From: Phytophthora hibernalis
Lineage: Eukaryota; Oomycota; Peronosporomycetes; Peronosporales; Peronosporaceae
Reading direction: 5' to 3'
DNA length: 64,000 bases
NCBI GenBank assembly: GCA_012656075.1
Contig: JAAKBF010000010.1
Location: forward strand, 496,001 to 560,000
Shown here one piece after another: positions 22,454 to 33,719 of this stretch (within the stretch, counting starts at the first letter, position 1; every line of letters starts with the position of its first letter). Position numbers and translations under genes: made by a program. The notes beneath the pieces are model-generated. The model was not told the origin of the DNA. It was given only the letters and a program-made list of their open reading frames with translations, and did not search any database.

Positions 22454-23645
22454 ACAGTAAACCTCAGCTTATCCATTTAGCAACGAGAAATGGCCAGCAA
22501 AATCGTGTTCAATATGAAAAAGTCTAACGTTCACCTAAGCAACCGCGAGCTTGTAGTTTGACGTCTATTCTATTGCCTGCTCCATACCTCGTGCTAATGT
22601 CTTAAAGCCCCATTGCAACAATGGACGCCTGCCGAATATCGAGTAGTCGACCGCTTTACATGCAGCAGATATGCCGGGGTTTAAAAAGATATATGCCGAC
22701 ATATCACTGAAAAGCTACGCCGCAAATACCATACAGCTACGCTCTACGTCCGATTTGTATTGACCTGAAACGGCATGTATCAGTAGGAGCTCGCTGCCGC
22801 TTAGTAATGTACCCGTCACTTTGCCCTGGACACCACTGAGACCGCTCGGGAATGCGCACCTTCCATTTTGTTCCTCTCTTCGAAATTTGCGCGTGCCGAG
22901 AACAAGTCGCCAGGCACACGTGATGGCTGCGGAAGATTCGGACGCTGTACTGCTGTTGACAGAGGCCTTGATGTATACAACCTGCTGGTCGAAGACGCGT
23001 GGAAGGTCGCAATACGTAGCCGCCATTACCTGACGACGCAGTGTCTTGACGCTCCATGCGATGCGGCCTGGATGGTGCTGTATCGCTTCGGCAAGGACAT
23101 CAACTTTCTCAACACGACTAGCTAAACCAGGTACACAGGTACAGCATATGGCAGCCTGTATCAACGTTGCTAGCGTAATCTAACTGATACGTGCATGCAG
23201 GCCGGCGTTCACACAGCTACTTCAACGATTCAGTAGCTATTACTACCTCCCGCCGCCTGAGTCGCGGGGCGTCCGACGAAGCTACGCTACCACCACCAGA
23301 TACTTGGTCTGGTGCTGTGCTTCTACGTCGGGTCGATGGAGTAGAGCACCCTCAGAATGGTGTTCGGCGTCCCACCCAGCACGCTATTCGCGGGTGATGC
23401 GGAGATGCCAAGCAAGTAGCAGCAGACTTCGTCAACACAATCGTTTTCTTCGTAATACATGTACATCCCGTATTGCTTCTTGTCTTCGGAGTTGTTGCTG
23501 ACGAGGGGCGGGCGTACGCAAAGACCGACGAAGAAAATATTGCCATGAACAGTTAAAGCGTTTGGAGGTGGTAATGCTACGACATCATGTAAAGAGGCCT
23601 CGATTTCATGTACATTCTCAACTGCTGACCTTCGTCCTCCTCCTC

Positions 23646-24485
23646 TCAGTCCTTCTTCGTTAGGGCCCCGATCAACATCACCAGCTCCTGCGTGCGAGCA
23701 CGCGCTTCTTCGCGGTCGCGGCGAATGCGAGCTCCCAGCTCGAGTTTCTCGCTGCGGCGACGTTCTTCAGCCTCTGCTTTCTCTGCTAGACGTCGGGCCT
23801 CTTGGGCCGCCATTTCCTCGCGGCGACGCTGAGTTTCTTCCTCGCGACGAGCTTCGGCCTTGCGCTCGTTTTCTTCACGTAGGAGCAGGATCGTCTCAAG
23901 GATGCTCCCTTGTTTGTTGCTAGCGGCATTTTCGAGGTCGTCCAACTTGGACTTGGCTGGCGAGTCAATCTGCACGCTGAGGCACAGAACGTGGTCGCGC
24001 AAACGGAGCTGCGGCTTCACGACGAGTACGAAGTTCGGGCCGGCGAGGGCGGAGACCCCTGGCCGGACTTGGACGAGCCGAGGGCCGAGGCGACGAGTCC
24101 AGCATGATGGGGAGGACGTCGTTGGTCTTCTGCAGACGTGGGGTGCTGATGGCGTGCCCGGGGATGGTTCTGCAGTCGGCTCCTCCGGGGCCCGGCGCTG
24201 GCTTTGTCCGGGTGACAGCCACAGACGAGTCGCCGTGCCCGTGTCGCTGGTAGCGCTGCTTGCATGGCCTGAGGCGACGTTCGGTGGCGTGTTCTCGTCG
24301 TCGCTGGACGTCTCCTGGATGCAGTGCCGCTTCCAGTGCGCTGCAGATTGCCGTAGATGCTCCGTGGAGTCTGCACAGCACAAGCAGGTTAGCGACGAGC
24401 AACCACGGCGTGCATGCACGCAGCCGCGAACGTACCCATCGATGTCGAAGTCTCGGTCGCCTTCGCGCTTCCGCCGAAGATTCAC
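23646..24485 (-). pseudogene. Coiled-coil protein inside the MULE
   Basis: The last 110 residues form a strong charged coiled coil (LDDLENAASNK, then REENERKAEARREEETQ and LEKAEAEERR-like heptads) ending RTQELVMLIGALTKKD. Upstream there is a probable intron (GTACGTTCGC to TGTGCAG, about 24383-24432) and a Pro/Ser-rich stretch whose true frame is unclear because the frame around 24000-24120 seems to change. I recognise no named family. It is either a transposon accessory protein or a captured host fragment. Confidence in the coiled-coil part is good, in the 5' structure low. Confidence 0.5.
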
Positions 24486-24542
24486 TTATCTGGCAAAAAC
24501 TTAGGATTGTTTTGCTACGAGGCCCAAACGCAGGATTATTGG

Positions 24543-25774
24543 TTAAAAATGCAGACTAATAGTTGTCGTTCGCTTGTGATTGTATTGATGTTGCTCCGAC
24601 ATCTTCCTTGGAATTGACAACCCAGTGGATACTGCAGCAGCAGTGATATGCCGCACCATCACACCCCAGGCGAGAAAGTTTCTTGCATGTTTTGGTTGGG
24701 GGGCATGAGCACGGATATTCATAAGCGGGGATGGCCGTGATGACTGTCGCCGAACCACCACAGTTTCCATACCCGAAGAGGTCCGTGCGAGGAAACACAA
24801 AGCCTTTGGCAATAGGTGAAATTTTCCATCATAAAAGTGAGCAATGCTGCAATCGGTGGAACGTTTGGGCTCAGTAGACACCAATGATGTCACTTGCGCC
24901 AGCCCAACACGCTCCAGTTGCCGCTCAGTTGTAGTCTCCAATTGGTCCTTTGTAATGTTGCCTGCTGCAACCCCCTTTTCGCAATCAAGGTGTGGTGTCC
25001 ATATTTTCTGGCACCTCCAAACAACCTTCCACCTCATCTGTGAAGGCCGCGTCCACGGACTGTATTTTAGCTATAAAAAGATCGCTTGTGCTGGTCCCAA
25101 CCTCCGTTCACTTCTCCAGCCACCGCCTTCTTCCTATCGCGAGCGGGCACCTTCTTGCTCCTCTTCGCCTTGCTCGTGGCCGCCTGGGTGTTCGACGAGC
25201 GCTCTGTGAACTTCGAGCGTGCGGAGAGCGTCGTGTTGATAGTGGCCGCCGGGCACGTGGTAGATACCGAGCTAGTGGTGGGTGCCGGATCCATGGTGGG
25301 TGTCAAGTGCATGGTGGGCGTCGTGCTGGCAGAGGCCGTCATGTGCGTGACGGGTACCGAGCTCATGGTGGGCGTCGAGGGTCGTACAGTTACATCTCGG
25401 TGACATGCCGCCTACACCATGTGCGTGGGGAAGCTCAGCAAGTCTGTCTAGAGGCGGCTCCAAGCCTCCACGAGCCGCGCGTGCTCGTCCGGGTGCGAGC
25501 GCTGCAATGCCGCCGGGTCCTGATCAAAGCGACGAGATGTTAGCCATGAGCAGAAGGCATGCGAAAATGGACTGCGGCTGGGATGGCCTGTTTCCGACCA
25601 GAGTGTATCCTCGTCGGGGTATGGTGAGCGTCGAGTGCAAGGCAGACTTTGACGCGCTGGATTCCGTTTTGGCGAATGGCGTGCATTGATTGATCGTTGG
25701 ATATTCAGGTGACGATATAGACACCATCCGAGCACAAAAATGCTGCATACAAATTCGAAGTAATACATCTTCAC
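24543..25774 (-). pseudogene. Unrecognised coding remnant inside the MULE
   Basis: Several overlapping minus-strand frames appear to belong to one damaged gene. The 5' part includes DPAALQRSHPDEHARLVEAW (25448-25774). A Thr/Ser-rich middle follows with a basic cluster SKAKRSKKVPARDRKK (25067-25366). The 3' part has FYDGKFHLLPK, FPRTDLFGYGNCGGSATVITA and a Cys/His-rich end (CSCPPTKTCKKLSRLGCDGAAYHCCC is split here for length: CSCPPTKTC, LGCDGAAYHCCC). The spaced cysteines suggest a zinc-binding domain, possibly DNA-binding. A frame change near 24800 lies in an AAA run. No family is recognised. Confidence 0.4.
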
Positions 25775-26319
25775 ATCATTTTGAATGACAGTAAAAATAG
25801 GAGCGGAAAATCCTACGATCTAATACAAACAAGTAGTATCTGGCTACGAAACAGCGACAATCAAAAGTGAGCGCCTCTTCGCTCTGGCGGAAGATATATG
25901 CCGTGCAGAATGAAGGACGAATATAAAGGAGTGAGTGTCGACATACTTACAAACAACAAGATAAACCTTTAATATGGCTACACGGCAGAGACTCCATGCA
26001 CAGTCTAATTGCTCAGTCTAGCCCATTCCTGCACAGTTCGGTGTATTTTCCGTTGTACAGCATCGCCATCTGTTGGAGAGACTCGACATCTGCCGCTCAG
26101 GTTTCACATCAGAACCAGGGCGTATTTACGTAGACCCTCCCACGAAAATGTGCAAAAGGTCCTGGTAACGAGAGTGATGGACGATCAACACAGCATTTTT
26201 CACTAAGTCTTCAAGCGTAGATGTACAGCTCGCTACTGTCACTTCTAACGGTCTTCTTCGCGCCTTTTAAGAGGGATGATGCATGCAAATGTTAGTGTTA
26301 GAATCAATGAAAATCCCTG
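25775..26319. other. Non-coding part of the MULE
   Basis: This AT-richer stretch between the damaged coding regions contains no recognisable gene. It may be where internal sequence of the autonomous element was lost or replaced. Confidence 0.4.
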
Positions 26320-26727
26320 TTACATTGTCTTTAGAATGTGGCTAACAAGTCTGTAGCGAAAGTACTGCATCGCTACTGTCGTGTCCAACCCTCTTGGCTC
26401 AACTTGTAGAAGCAGTAGCTCGAAGAAAACGATCACGAAAACACCACAGTTGTAGGAGTCAACTTGAACCACCCAGTCCACTTGCTTGAACCGGTAGCGC
26501 TTGGGGGACGGTGGTGTCGGTAGCAACGGTAACAGCTCAGCGCTGAGGAACGTTCTCAGTGCATTGAATCTGTTCCCAGTTTGTTGGGGGTCGAAGATAG
26601 TCACCGTGAACTCCGCAAAGCTAACCGCCGCTGCACACCAGTGGTCTGCGTCGTAGTGTATGACAGCAAAGAACCGCAACTGCTTCAGATACAGTCTCAG
26701 ATTGTATACAGTCTCAGAATAATGCAC
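26320..26727 (-). CDS. Ulp1-like C48 cysteine protease of the MULE
   Basis: A 135-residue frame holds the complete catalytic core of a Ulp1/SENP-type peptidase: His in AVIHYDADHWCAAAV, Asp in FTVTIFDPQQTG, and Gln and Cys in QVDSYNCGVFVIVFFELL. In cellular proteins such enzymes cleave SUMO or related conjugates; in MULEs the role is unknown. The frame is open across all catalytic residues. It follows the transposase fragment in the same direction after a probable intron, so the two may be made as one polypeptide. Confidence 0.78.
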   Translation of the reverse strand: MHYSETVYNLRLYLKQLRFFAVIHYDADHWCAAAVSFAEFTVTIFDPQQTGNRFNALRTFLSAELLPLLPTPPSPKRYRFKQVDWVVQVDSYNCGVFVIVFFELLLLQVEPRGLDTTVAMQYFRYRLVSHILKTM

Positions 26728-28022
26728 AGTATGTGCTTAGAAAGCGCACCTGTACGTGTTGACCCTTGCCCATAGCGTCTTGAATCATAAAACTGAACAG
26801 CTTGTAGTTGGACGAGTTCGTATCGTGTGTGGCGTCAATCAGCAGCAGGTCCGGAAAGTACGCGAACATCTGATGTATGTGAGAGCTTTGAACTGTAATG
26901 CTCTCCACCACACCCTGCAGCATTGAAGCAAACCGCAATGAGAATACACTTTCATTTAGCCATGAAAAAATCAAGGTACCTCTTCGTTGGCGTACACACG
27001 CGACACGTTACCGGGAGCGGCTGAAAAGTCTTCAAGAAGTGATAGTGTTGATACACTTCGCGGCTAACCTCATGGTTATGGAACGAGATCTGCTTCGTGA
27101 CGAACACGTCCCAATTTCCAACCCCTCTCACACATGCGTTTACCTGGATTCCACGATAGTTAGCCTCAACAAACGACGGATCCACAGTAGAACCATATAT
27201 GTACCTGAGCAGGGCATCCAATCTTTCGAGAGTGCTGATTGAGCCGCATTCCGCGACCACCACCGGTTCTTGGAGATCCATGGTGTGTGCACACGAAGGT
27301 TTTGTTGTAGAACTGAACATCTTCCGGAATCTCCTTGCAGGGTGTACGGCTGTTGCGGATCCTCTGGTTGCGAACGCGAACTGGAGTAGCTGCCCTAACG
27401 GAGTACAGCTACACAGAAGTAAACCGTTGTTAGAATCGACCGCGAGCATATGCACAGCCAGAACGCATGTACACAGTCTCAAGCTGTGGCACACTTCCAG
27501 ACTGGATTCACATACCTGGAAGGTTCGCTTACTGAAGCTCCGCAGGTAGCGTTCGAGATCGTCCCAATCGGCGAAAACCTTAACGTCCAGTTCAGGCACT
27601 TCCACGAGGTCGTCCCGTGGCAATACTTCGTACACATCTTCATCAGTGGGGTCCACTTCCGCAGAAATATCATCGTCACTGCTGTCCCCGCGTTCAGACT
27701 CGGAAGACGAACCCGACGCTGAAGACTGAGAGGCTCGGCGAGCGTGTGGGCTCCTTCCCATGCGAGCCCGTCGGTTGTTGCGTGCCCAATGCTCCCGTGA
27801 AGAGGGGCGGCGCTTCTTGGCGGCGCGTGTGGTGCTTGCTGCGTTAGACGAACCGCTGATTTCGACTGATGAGAGGGGAGAATCGATAGCCACCAAATTC
27901 CACCGGGGCCAGAGTGATGGTCGGTTGATGGGTGATAACCATATGCGCTGGTTAGGTGAGTTTAGGGGATATACTATCCCACTGGTGGCCCTTTTAAAAA
28001 CTGTGCATGGAGCCACTCCCAT
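26728..28022 (-). pseudogene. MULE transposase, N-terminal half only
   Basis: The N-terminal half has a Ser/acidic-rich region and a FAR1-like block (FADWDDLERYLRSFSKRTFQ; later TKQISFHNHEVSREVYQHYH). Two introns can be placed: GTATGTG to TGTGTAG after SKRTFQ, and GTACCTTG to ATGCTGCAG near 26975-26905. The exon after them carries the MULE core start FPDLLLIDATHDTNSSNYKL with the first catalytic Asp, then QDAMGKGQHVQ. The remainder of the DDE domain (second Asp, Glu, SWIM finger) is absent, because the next coding sequence is the Ulp1 core. The copy therefore cannot transpose itself. Confidence 0.72.
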
Positions 28023-28232
28023 GGCTACACGGCATACATCTAGGGGTAGGGCAGTTTATTCAGACGACATCTGCGTCCCACAGTATCTATCCGCGTTTAA
28101 GCGCCGGCATATCTGCTGCATGTAAAGCGGTCGACTACTCGATATTCGGCAGGCGTCCAATGGGTCGAACCGCTTTTCGTCTGCTTGTTTTTCTTATCAG
28201 CGCGCGTACTTCTTGTCGGCAATGCACACAAC

Positions 28233-29069
28233 TTACACGGCGTGGTGCTTGATCGGGTCCCACGCAGTCACAAAGTACGCGTCCAGTCCATTCAGCTTCT
28301 CCATCTGCTCGTCTGACAGCTTCAGCTTCGCTGCCTCCAGATTCTCCTTGATCCTCGACTCTGTCACTGACTTTGGCAGTGTCACGAAGCCCTTTGCCAA
28401 GCTCCACGCGATCAGCACCTGCGCGCAAGTAGCCTTCACCTCACTCGCGACCTGCTTCAGAGTGCGATCCTGCATCTTCTGGGCTCGAGCCAACGGGGAG
28501 TACGCCTCCATCAAAATGCCCTGCTCCTCGCAGAACGCGACCGTGTCGACACGAACCAGCCACGGGTGCAGCTCCACCTGGTTCACCGCGGGCTTGACAC
28601 GCCACGTCTCCGCCAGCTTTTGGAGGTGCGGCGCACCGAAGTTCGACACGCCAATGTCACGCACAATCCCTTCAGTCTGCACGTCCTCGAGCGCCTTCCA
28701 GGCGTCCGCGCGCGTAGCACTGTCAAAGGGGGCGTGCAGCAGGTACATATCGATGTACTCGAGGCCGAGTTTGCGGTTGCTCAGCCGCACCCTCCACGAC
28801 CTCGTCGTAGTTCCATCGGTTGTGCGGGGCGACAATTTTGCTCGTCACGAAGACTTCGTGTCTAGGGACTCCGGAGTCGCGAATAGCTTTACCGACGTCA
28901 GATTCATTGCGGTAGACGGTAGCGGTGTCGATGTGTCGGTACCCGAGTTTGAGTGCGGCGAGCACCGCGTCGTAGGTCTCGTGCCCAGGCTCGCTCTGGT
29001 ACACACCCAACGCCACAGAGGGATGGAGTTGCCGCTGGGAAGTTGTTTGATCTTGACGAAGGCGCTCAT
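28233..29069 (-). CDS. Aldo-keto reductase (two apparent frame errors)
   Basis: Read from ATG 29067-29069 (MSAFVKIKQLPSGNSIP). The family tetrad is present: Asp and Tyr in HIDTATVYRNE, Lys in EVFVTSKIV, His in MYLLHAPFDS. Other signatures are IGVSNFGAPHLQKL, NQVELHPWLV and LPKSVTESRIKENLEAA. One base is apparently missing in the GGG run at 29020-29022. A second frame change sits in the CCC run at 28790-28792 (either one base gained or two lost). The product is about 279 residues, NADPH-dependent, reducing aldehydes or ketones; substrate unknown. The MULE inverted repeat begins 75 bp past its stop codon. Confidence 0.88.
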
Positions 29070-29778
29070 TGCTAAGCTGCTGATTGGTGTTGGGCTCTGC
29101 AGCGGCTTGTGGAATGACAAGTGAGACCAAGTGCATCGCGTACGTAATCGCGTGTATATACGTGACCTGCATGGCAATTCACGGGACAACGTTACGTGCG
29201 GCTCCATCCGACAGCAGGAAGCGAGTGCAAATACTGCTTCCTGCGCTGACAAGTTGGGTTGTTCTCTCGGACCGACTCCGTGGTTTAAAATGCGCATGGA
29301 AAAGGAGTTTGACATCGACATTTACACGTGCAGCATTGCTCCGTCAGCACAACGCTGGTGCCGATCGAGAGTCGATTCGAGTTGCCCGGCACAGAGCTGA
29401 TACATGTGCATGTCCAGCATTGCGCAGCAAATCACAACGTTTCGCCGTTGCATGCAAGTCTCCGGTCGCACCTTCAGGATCGCTGCGCACACTTTACGCG
29501 CGACTAGCGCACAAGACCGAGGCGACCTGATAACAGTGGAGACCTGACTTCAATCGAACGAGAGGATCGGCAGTGCGTCATACCGCCGGGAGACCTGCTC
29601 ATTGGCCACCGCATGCAACATGGGACTCGATTGAAGCCGAGGATGAAGGCGGTGGGTCGAGAAGCACTGCGTCACCGACGCTTGCCTGCACTGCCCCACC
29701 GAGGCGTCGAACTCACTCTTGGTTTTGCGCGCTCCAACGTCTTCATCCGAGTCAAACGGAGCTGAAAGACGCAACACA
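29070..29778. promoter_or_regulatory. Divergent promoter region, aldo-keto reductase / NCS1 permease
   Basis: About 710 bp lie between the two divergent start codons. No gene is visible inside. An in-frame ATG at 29719 could extend the permease by 20 residues. Confidence 0.5.
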
Positions 29779-31305
29779 ATGCCGCACACACAAGAGCGCG
29801 ATCTCGAGAAGAACTCGGCCAATTCGTACGTTCAATTCGACACCGACGCTGACGTTCCTGTCGAGTACGAGAATGGAGACACCTGGTACGCTAGAGCGCA
29901 ACGATGGGCCGAGAAGAACTATATGGAGCCCCGCAGCATCGAGCGCGTACCGGAAGACGAACGAACCGACACTTCACTTATCAATGTCTGCACAATGTGG
30001 TTGTCACCAAATATGGTCATGGGCCACTTTGCTGTTGGTATCCTGGGTAAATCCATATACGGCATGGGCGTTGTGGACTCGATGCTCGTGATCTTGTTCG
30101 CAAATTTACTCGGAGTTCTTCCTGTCTGCTTCTTCTCGTGCTTTGGTCCGGTGTTTGGGCTGCGTCAGATGGTCCTCGGACGATTCTGGTTCGGACACTA
30201 CGGCATTCGCCTTGTCTCCGCTATCGCGTGTCTGTCTGGACTCGGGTGGGCGACCGTGAACGTAATTGTCGGCGCAGAGCTCATTCACGCTGTCAACACC
30301 GACGTCCCGGGCTGGGCCGGAATCATCATCATCGCGTTCTGCACATTCCTTATCACACTCTTCGGTTACAAGGTCGTGCACTACTACGAGCGCTACTCGT
30401 GGATCCCCAACTTTATCGTGTACTTGATCTTGTTGGGCACGTTCATTCACTCAGGGGCGTATGTTCATATTCCGATGGGTACCGGCAGCGCTGAAGTCTC
30501 AGGTGTGCTCAGCTTCTTCTCCGTGGTGTTTGGCACCGCTATCAGCTGGAGCTCCATGGCTGCAGACTACACTGTTTATCATCCACCAACAGAGAGCAAG
30601 CGCAAAATCTTCTTCGCGACGTGGCTGGGATTGATCTTCCCTTCGGTCTTCACCGAGTGGATTTCTGTCATCATCATGTCGGCTACCGGACTTGACCCTG
30701 ATGCTACAGACAACATCTACCTGAACGGTTATAATGACTCGGGGGCTGGAGGTTTGATCGGTGCTGTACTCATTCCCCATCTCGGTGACTTTGGCCGCTT
30801 CTGTCTCGTTATCATGGCGCTCTCAACTGTTGCCAACAACTGCCCGAATGTGTACTCTTTCACGCTCAACATCAAGGTAATTGGTCGCTGGACGCGCGTG
30901 GTTCCTCGATTCATATGGGCGCTGATCGGAGCGATCATGTACGCGGTTATTGCCATTGAAGGCTACTCGCACTTCGAGTCGGTGCTCAACAACTTCATGA
31001 ACTTCATTGCGTACTGGGCGACGATCTACGTGTCCATTGCTCTGACGGACCATTTCGTGTTTCGACGCGGTTTCCGTGGTTACAATGTGGATGACTACAA
31101 CACCAAGAGCAAGCTCCCGATCGGCTTCGCTGCCATTTTCTCCTTCTTGTGCGGCTGCGCGGGCGTGGCGCTGGGTATGAGTCAGACGTGGTTTGTTGGC
31201 CCGCTTGCCAGTCACGGTGACATCGGCTTCGAGTTGGGCTGCATATTCACGGTCGTGGCGATGCTGGTCTCGCGTCCGCTGGAGCTTCATATCTTCAAGC
31301 GCTAA
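29779..31305 (+). CDS. NCS1-family purine/cytosine permease
   Basis: Start chosen at ATG 29779 in AACACAATGCC. The 508-residue product is a polytopic membrane protein with about 12 hydrophobic segments. Signatures of the nucleobase:cation symporter-1 (Fcy2-like) family are WLSPNMVMGHFAVGILG in segment 1, GPVFGLRQMVLGRFWFG after segment 2, GWATVNVIVGAELIHAV, SWSSMAADYTVYHPP in the segment 6 region, and NNCPNVYSFTLNIKVIGRW. Yeast relatives import cytosine, adenine, guanine or hypoxanthine with protons at the plasma membrane. The frame is intact. It probably serves purine or pyrimidine salvage from the host or medium. Confidence 0.92.
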   Translation: MPHTQERDLEKNSANSYVQFDTDADVPVEYENGDTWYARAQRWAEKNYMEPRSIERVPEDERTDTSLINVCTMWLSPNMVMGHFAVGILGKSIYGMGVVDSMLVILFANLLGVLPVCFFSCFGPVFGLRQMVLGRFWFGHYGIRLVSAIACLSGLGWATVNVIVGAELIHAVNTDVPGWAGIIIIAFCTFLITLFGYKVVHYYERYSWIPNFIVYLILLGTFIHSGAYVHIPMGTGSAEVSGVLSFFSVVFGTAISWSSMAADYTVYHPPTESKRKIFFATWLGLIFPSVFTEWISVIIMSATGLDPDATDNIYLNGYNDSGAGGLIGAVLIPHLGDFGRFCLVIMALSTVANNCPNVYSFTLNIKVIGRWTRVVPRFIWALIGAIMYAVIAIEGYSHFESVLNNFMNFIAYWATIYVSIALTDHFVFRRGFRGYNVDDYNTKSKLPIGFAAIFSFLCGCAGVALGMSQTWFVGPLASHGDIGFELGCIFTVVAMLVSRPLELHIFKR

Positions 31306-31876
31306 ATCTTTTGCGTACAACAACTTGGGTGGGGAGTGCACGACCACCCGTTGAGCTACATCATCGACTTCGGATCTAGGTTAGCAACAAAACCGTGTTC
31401 AAATGCAATATTTTCCTGGTAGCGCAACGAGTACGTTATACGGACAGCTCAACGTGCCGATCCGATAGAAATGGAGGCAGGGACACGCGCCCTGCCGTCC
31501 ATTCCGATGAGTGTCACCGCACACCAACTTCAACTTGGAGCATACTAAACCCAAGTTGTTAGTAACACCTGGCCTAAAAACAAGCCGTACCAAACCGCGA
31601 CATCGTGCGTGATGCCTCTAGCTCCTTGCTGCGCACTGTGTCAAACGTCTACGCCCGTAAGTGGCAAATGCAGGCATCGCGCCTCACCGAGTGTGTGCTG
31701 TCGTGTCTACCAGAATGTGTCCGTCTGCTAAGAATCTTCGCAGTGCATTGGTGTTGCCAACAATTTCAGAGCTTCCTCGTGCAACGCCTGTGGTGAGATG
31801 GAGCACAACGAGCCGCAACAAAGTATGAGCTCATGTATTTTGTTTGAAGCTAATTTTTATGCAGTGTTCTAGTAGT
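31306..31876. other. Spacer between convergent genes
   Basis: Contains the 3' regions of the permease and the FYVE-GLTP gene, which converge here. No gene is seen. Confidence 0.5.
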
Positions 31877-33668
31877 TTATTTGAGGTCCGTGAGGCCGTG
31901 CTCTTCGAAGATGGCCTTGAGCTCGGCGATGACTCGCAGTAGCTGGACGTGCGACTTCCGCAGCGGATCCAATGCGTCACCTTCACCCACGTGTAGTTTG
32001 CTCAATATGTGGCTGCGTGTGGGGATCGACCCCAGCGCAGTGTTGACGCCCTTGCGCACGAGCCAAGGGTGGCGCTTACCCAGAGTCTCTTCGTACGCTT
32101 TGCTGGCGCCGTTGTAGCAGCTATCCTCGGTCGACTCGAGCAGCGTCAGACGGACACAGGCCTCCACGAACTGCACGAACCACAGTAGTCGAAGCAGGCA
32201 GCGCGAGCACGACGGCTTCTTCTTGCCGCCCACATCTGCCACACCCAGGCTCACCTCGTGCTCGATCACCGCTTTTACACTCTGCTCCTTCCATGAGTTC
32301 GACGAAGCTGGTGCAGGCCACGTTTCCAGGTTGAGATCAATTGACGTAAAGTACGCTCCCACCGTGCTGCCAGCAAACGAGGTGGCACGCCCGAACACAC
32401 CCAAGAAACCGCAAATGACGGTGCACGTGGTGACGAAGCGGGCGAGGCTCAGTTCACCGTCCGGGGCACGATTCGCAGCGCCCTCCTCCAAAGCTGTAAC
32501 CAGCTTGTCTAGCGTGAAACCTTCATCCTCGTGCGTCTGCTCAATCACAGACACTTCCAGATCATCTTCCTGGGACGTGTGAGGTGACGGCGGGCCTGAA
32601 GATTCACCAGCCGACAACGACGACTTCGTTCGCGCTCGTTCCCGCTGCTCTCCGCTACTCACGCGCCGGCGTCGGCGTCTCCTCTGCTTGGTCTTGGTAG
32701 CCTTCCTGTCAGTCTTCTCGCTGCCCTTCGGACGTGAGAGTTCATCAAACAGCACCAAGCCCAGCAAATACGTGCCCAACGTCCGCATGGAGAGTAAGTT
32801 GTCGAGTGCCCGTTCCACAAAAGAGTACGGCAAGGAGGCTAAACTCGGAGCAGGTGAAGTCGAATCTACGGCGTTTCCATCGACGCTAGTTCTTCGGTTG
32901 TAGTAAATCACACGCAGCATCACCAGGACAGCCACCACCAACAACGACATCCAGTGCCGCGTCCGTAGATGCGAAAGGTGATGGACGCGTTGGACCGCTC
33001 TCCCGCGAGGCTTAAGATTCGCTGTCTGAGATTCCTGTGTCTCCATAACAGCTTTCTCCTTGTGGACCAAACCCGTGAGCGTCTTGGTCGGCACCGAGTG
33101 ACGACGCGACAACCTGATATCGTCCTGTGGCTTATGCATGGGCGTGAAGTCACTATGAGTTGACACAAGCGCAGGGGACGCGTCCGGACACGCCCCCAGC
33201 GCGTCCTCCCTTCTGTGTGCATGTACTTCATCGCGCATGGGTCACAGAGCCTCGACCCTCTCTTCCTCTCCAGTCTGCGGTTAAGTTTCATCCTGTTCTT
33301 GCTGCAGTCGTCGCAGATCTTCTTACTGCAGCTGCGGCACGTGTGTTTGGCGCGGAACACGGTGAAGGACCGTTCGCAGAGACTGCAGCCCTTGGCCCTG
33401 CTGTGCGCGGCGTCCTCCTCGTCCTCCACGTCGTCATTGAGCTCCAGCGGAGGCAGCGCAGCAGCGCGCGCGGGCTTCTCCCTGGCCGCGGGGCTCTTCC
33501 GCACGCGCACGCTCTTGAGCTCGTCCACCACCTTCTGGCGCAGGTTGCGGCCGCTACGGACGTGACGGCGGGCGACGCAGACGGCGGACGCGTCGTCGGG
33601 TCCGTCATGACTGCGGGAGACCCGCGCGGACTCGTGGGCTCTGGCGACGCCGCGCTGGCCTCGCCCAT
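31877..33668 (-). CDS. FYVE-type zinc finger / GLTP-domain fusion protein (two apparent bases missing)
   Basis: The start is probably ATG 33666-33668 (MGEASAASPEP); an in-frame ATG at 33719 is an alternative. A FYVE-like finger has four Cys pairs (CSLC, CRSC, CDDC, CDPC), but the usual R(R/K)HHCR basic patch reads RAKHTCR and the WxxD motif is absent, so PI3P binding is uncertain. A transmembrane helix follows (HWMSLLVVAVLVMLRVIYY), then a Ser/basic linker. The C-terminal glycolipid-transfer domain has FLGVFGRATSFAGSTVGAYF, LLRLLWFVQFVEACVRL and SKAYEETLGKRHPWLVRK with the conserved His. Bases appear lost in CCCCC 33193-33197 and near 33567. With both restored the length is 598 codons. Confidence 0.82.
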
Positions 33669-33719
33669 GCTTGTGTAGCTGCTGGGGAATGACCGACTGC
33701 GATTCTCACGCACGTTCAT

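Larger units (their letters stand above)
22623..28158 (-). mobile_element. MULE-type transposon with 55-bp perfect inverted ends and Ulp1 gene
   Basis: Positions 22623-22677 and 28104-28158 are exact reverse complements over 55 bases (outer end GGACGCCTGCCGAATATCGA). The enclosed 5.5 kb has genes only on the minus strand: a MULE transposase N-terminal half, a Ulp1/C48 protease, and two further damaged coding regions. MULEs carrying Ulp1-like proteases are known from plants and oomycetes. I found no convincing 9-bp target duplication. The left flank contains a CCCATTG word that may be the displaced outermost part of the repeat. The element lies just past the 3' end of the aldo-keto reductase gene. 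Confidence 0.82.
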
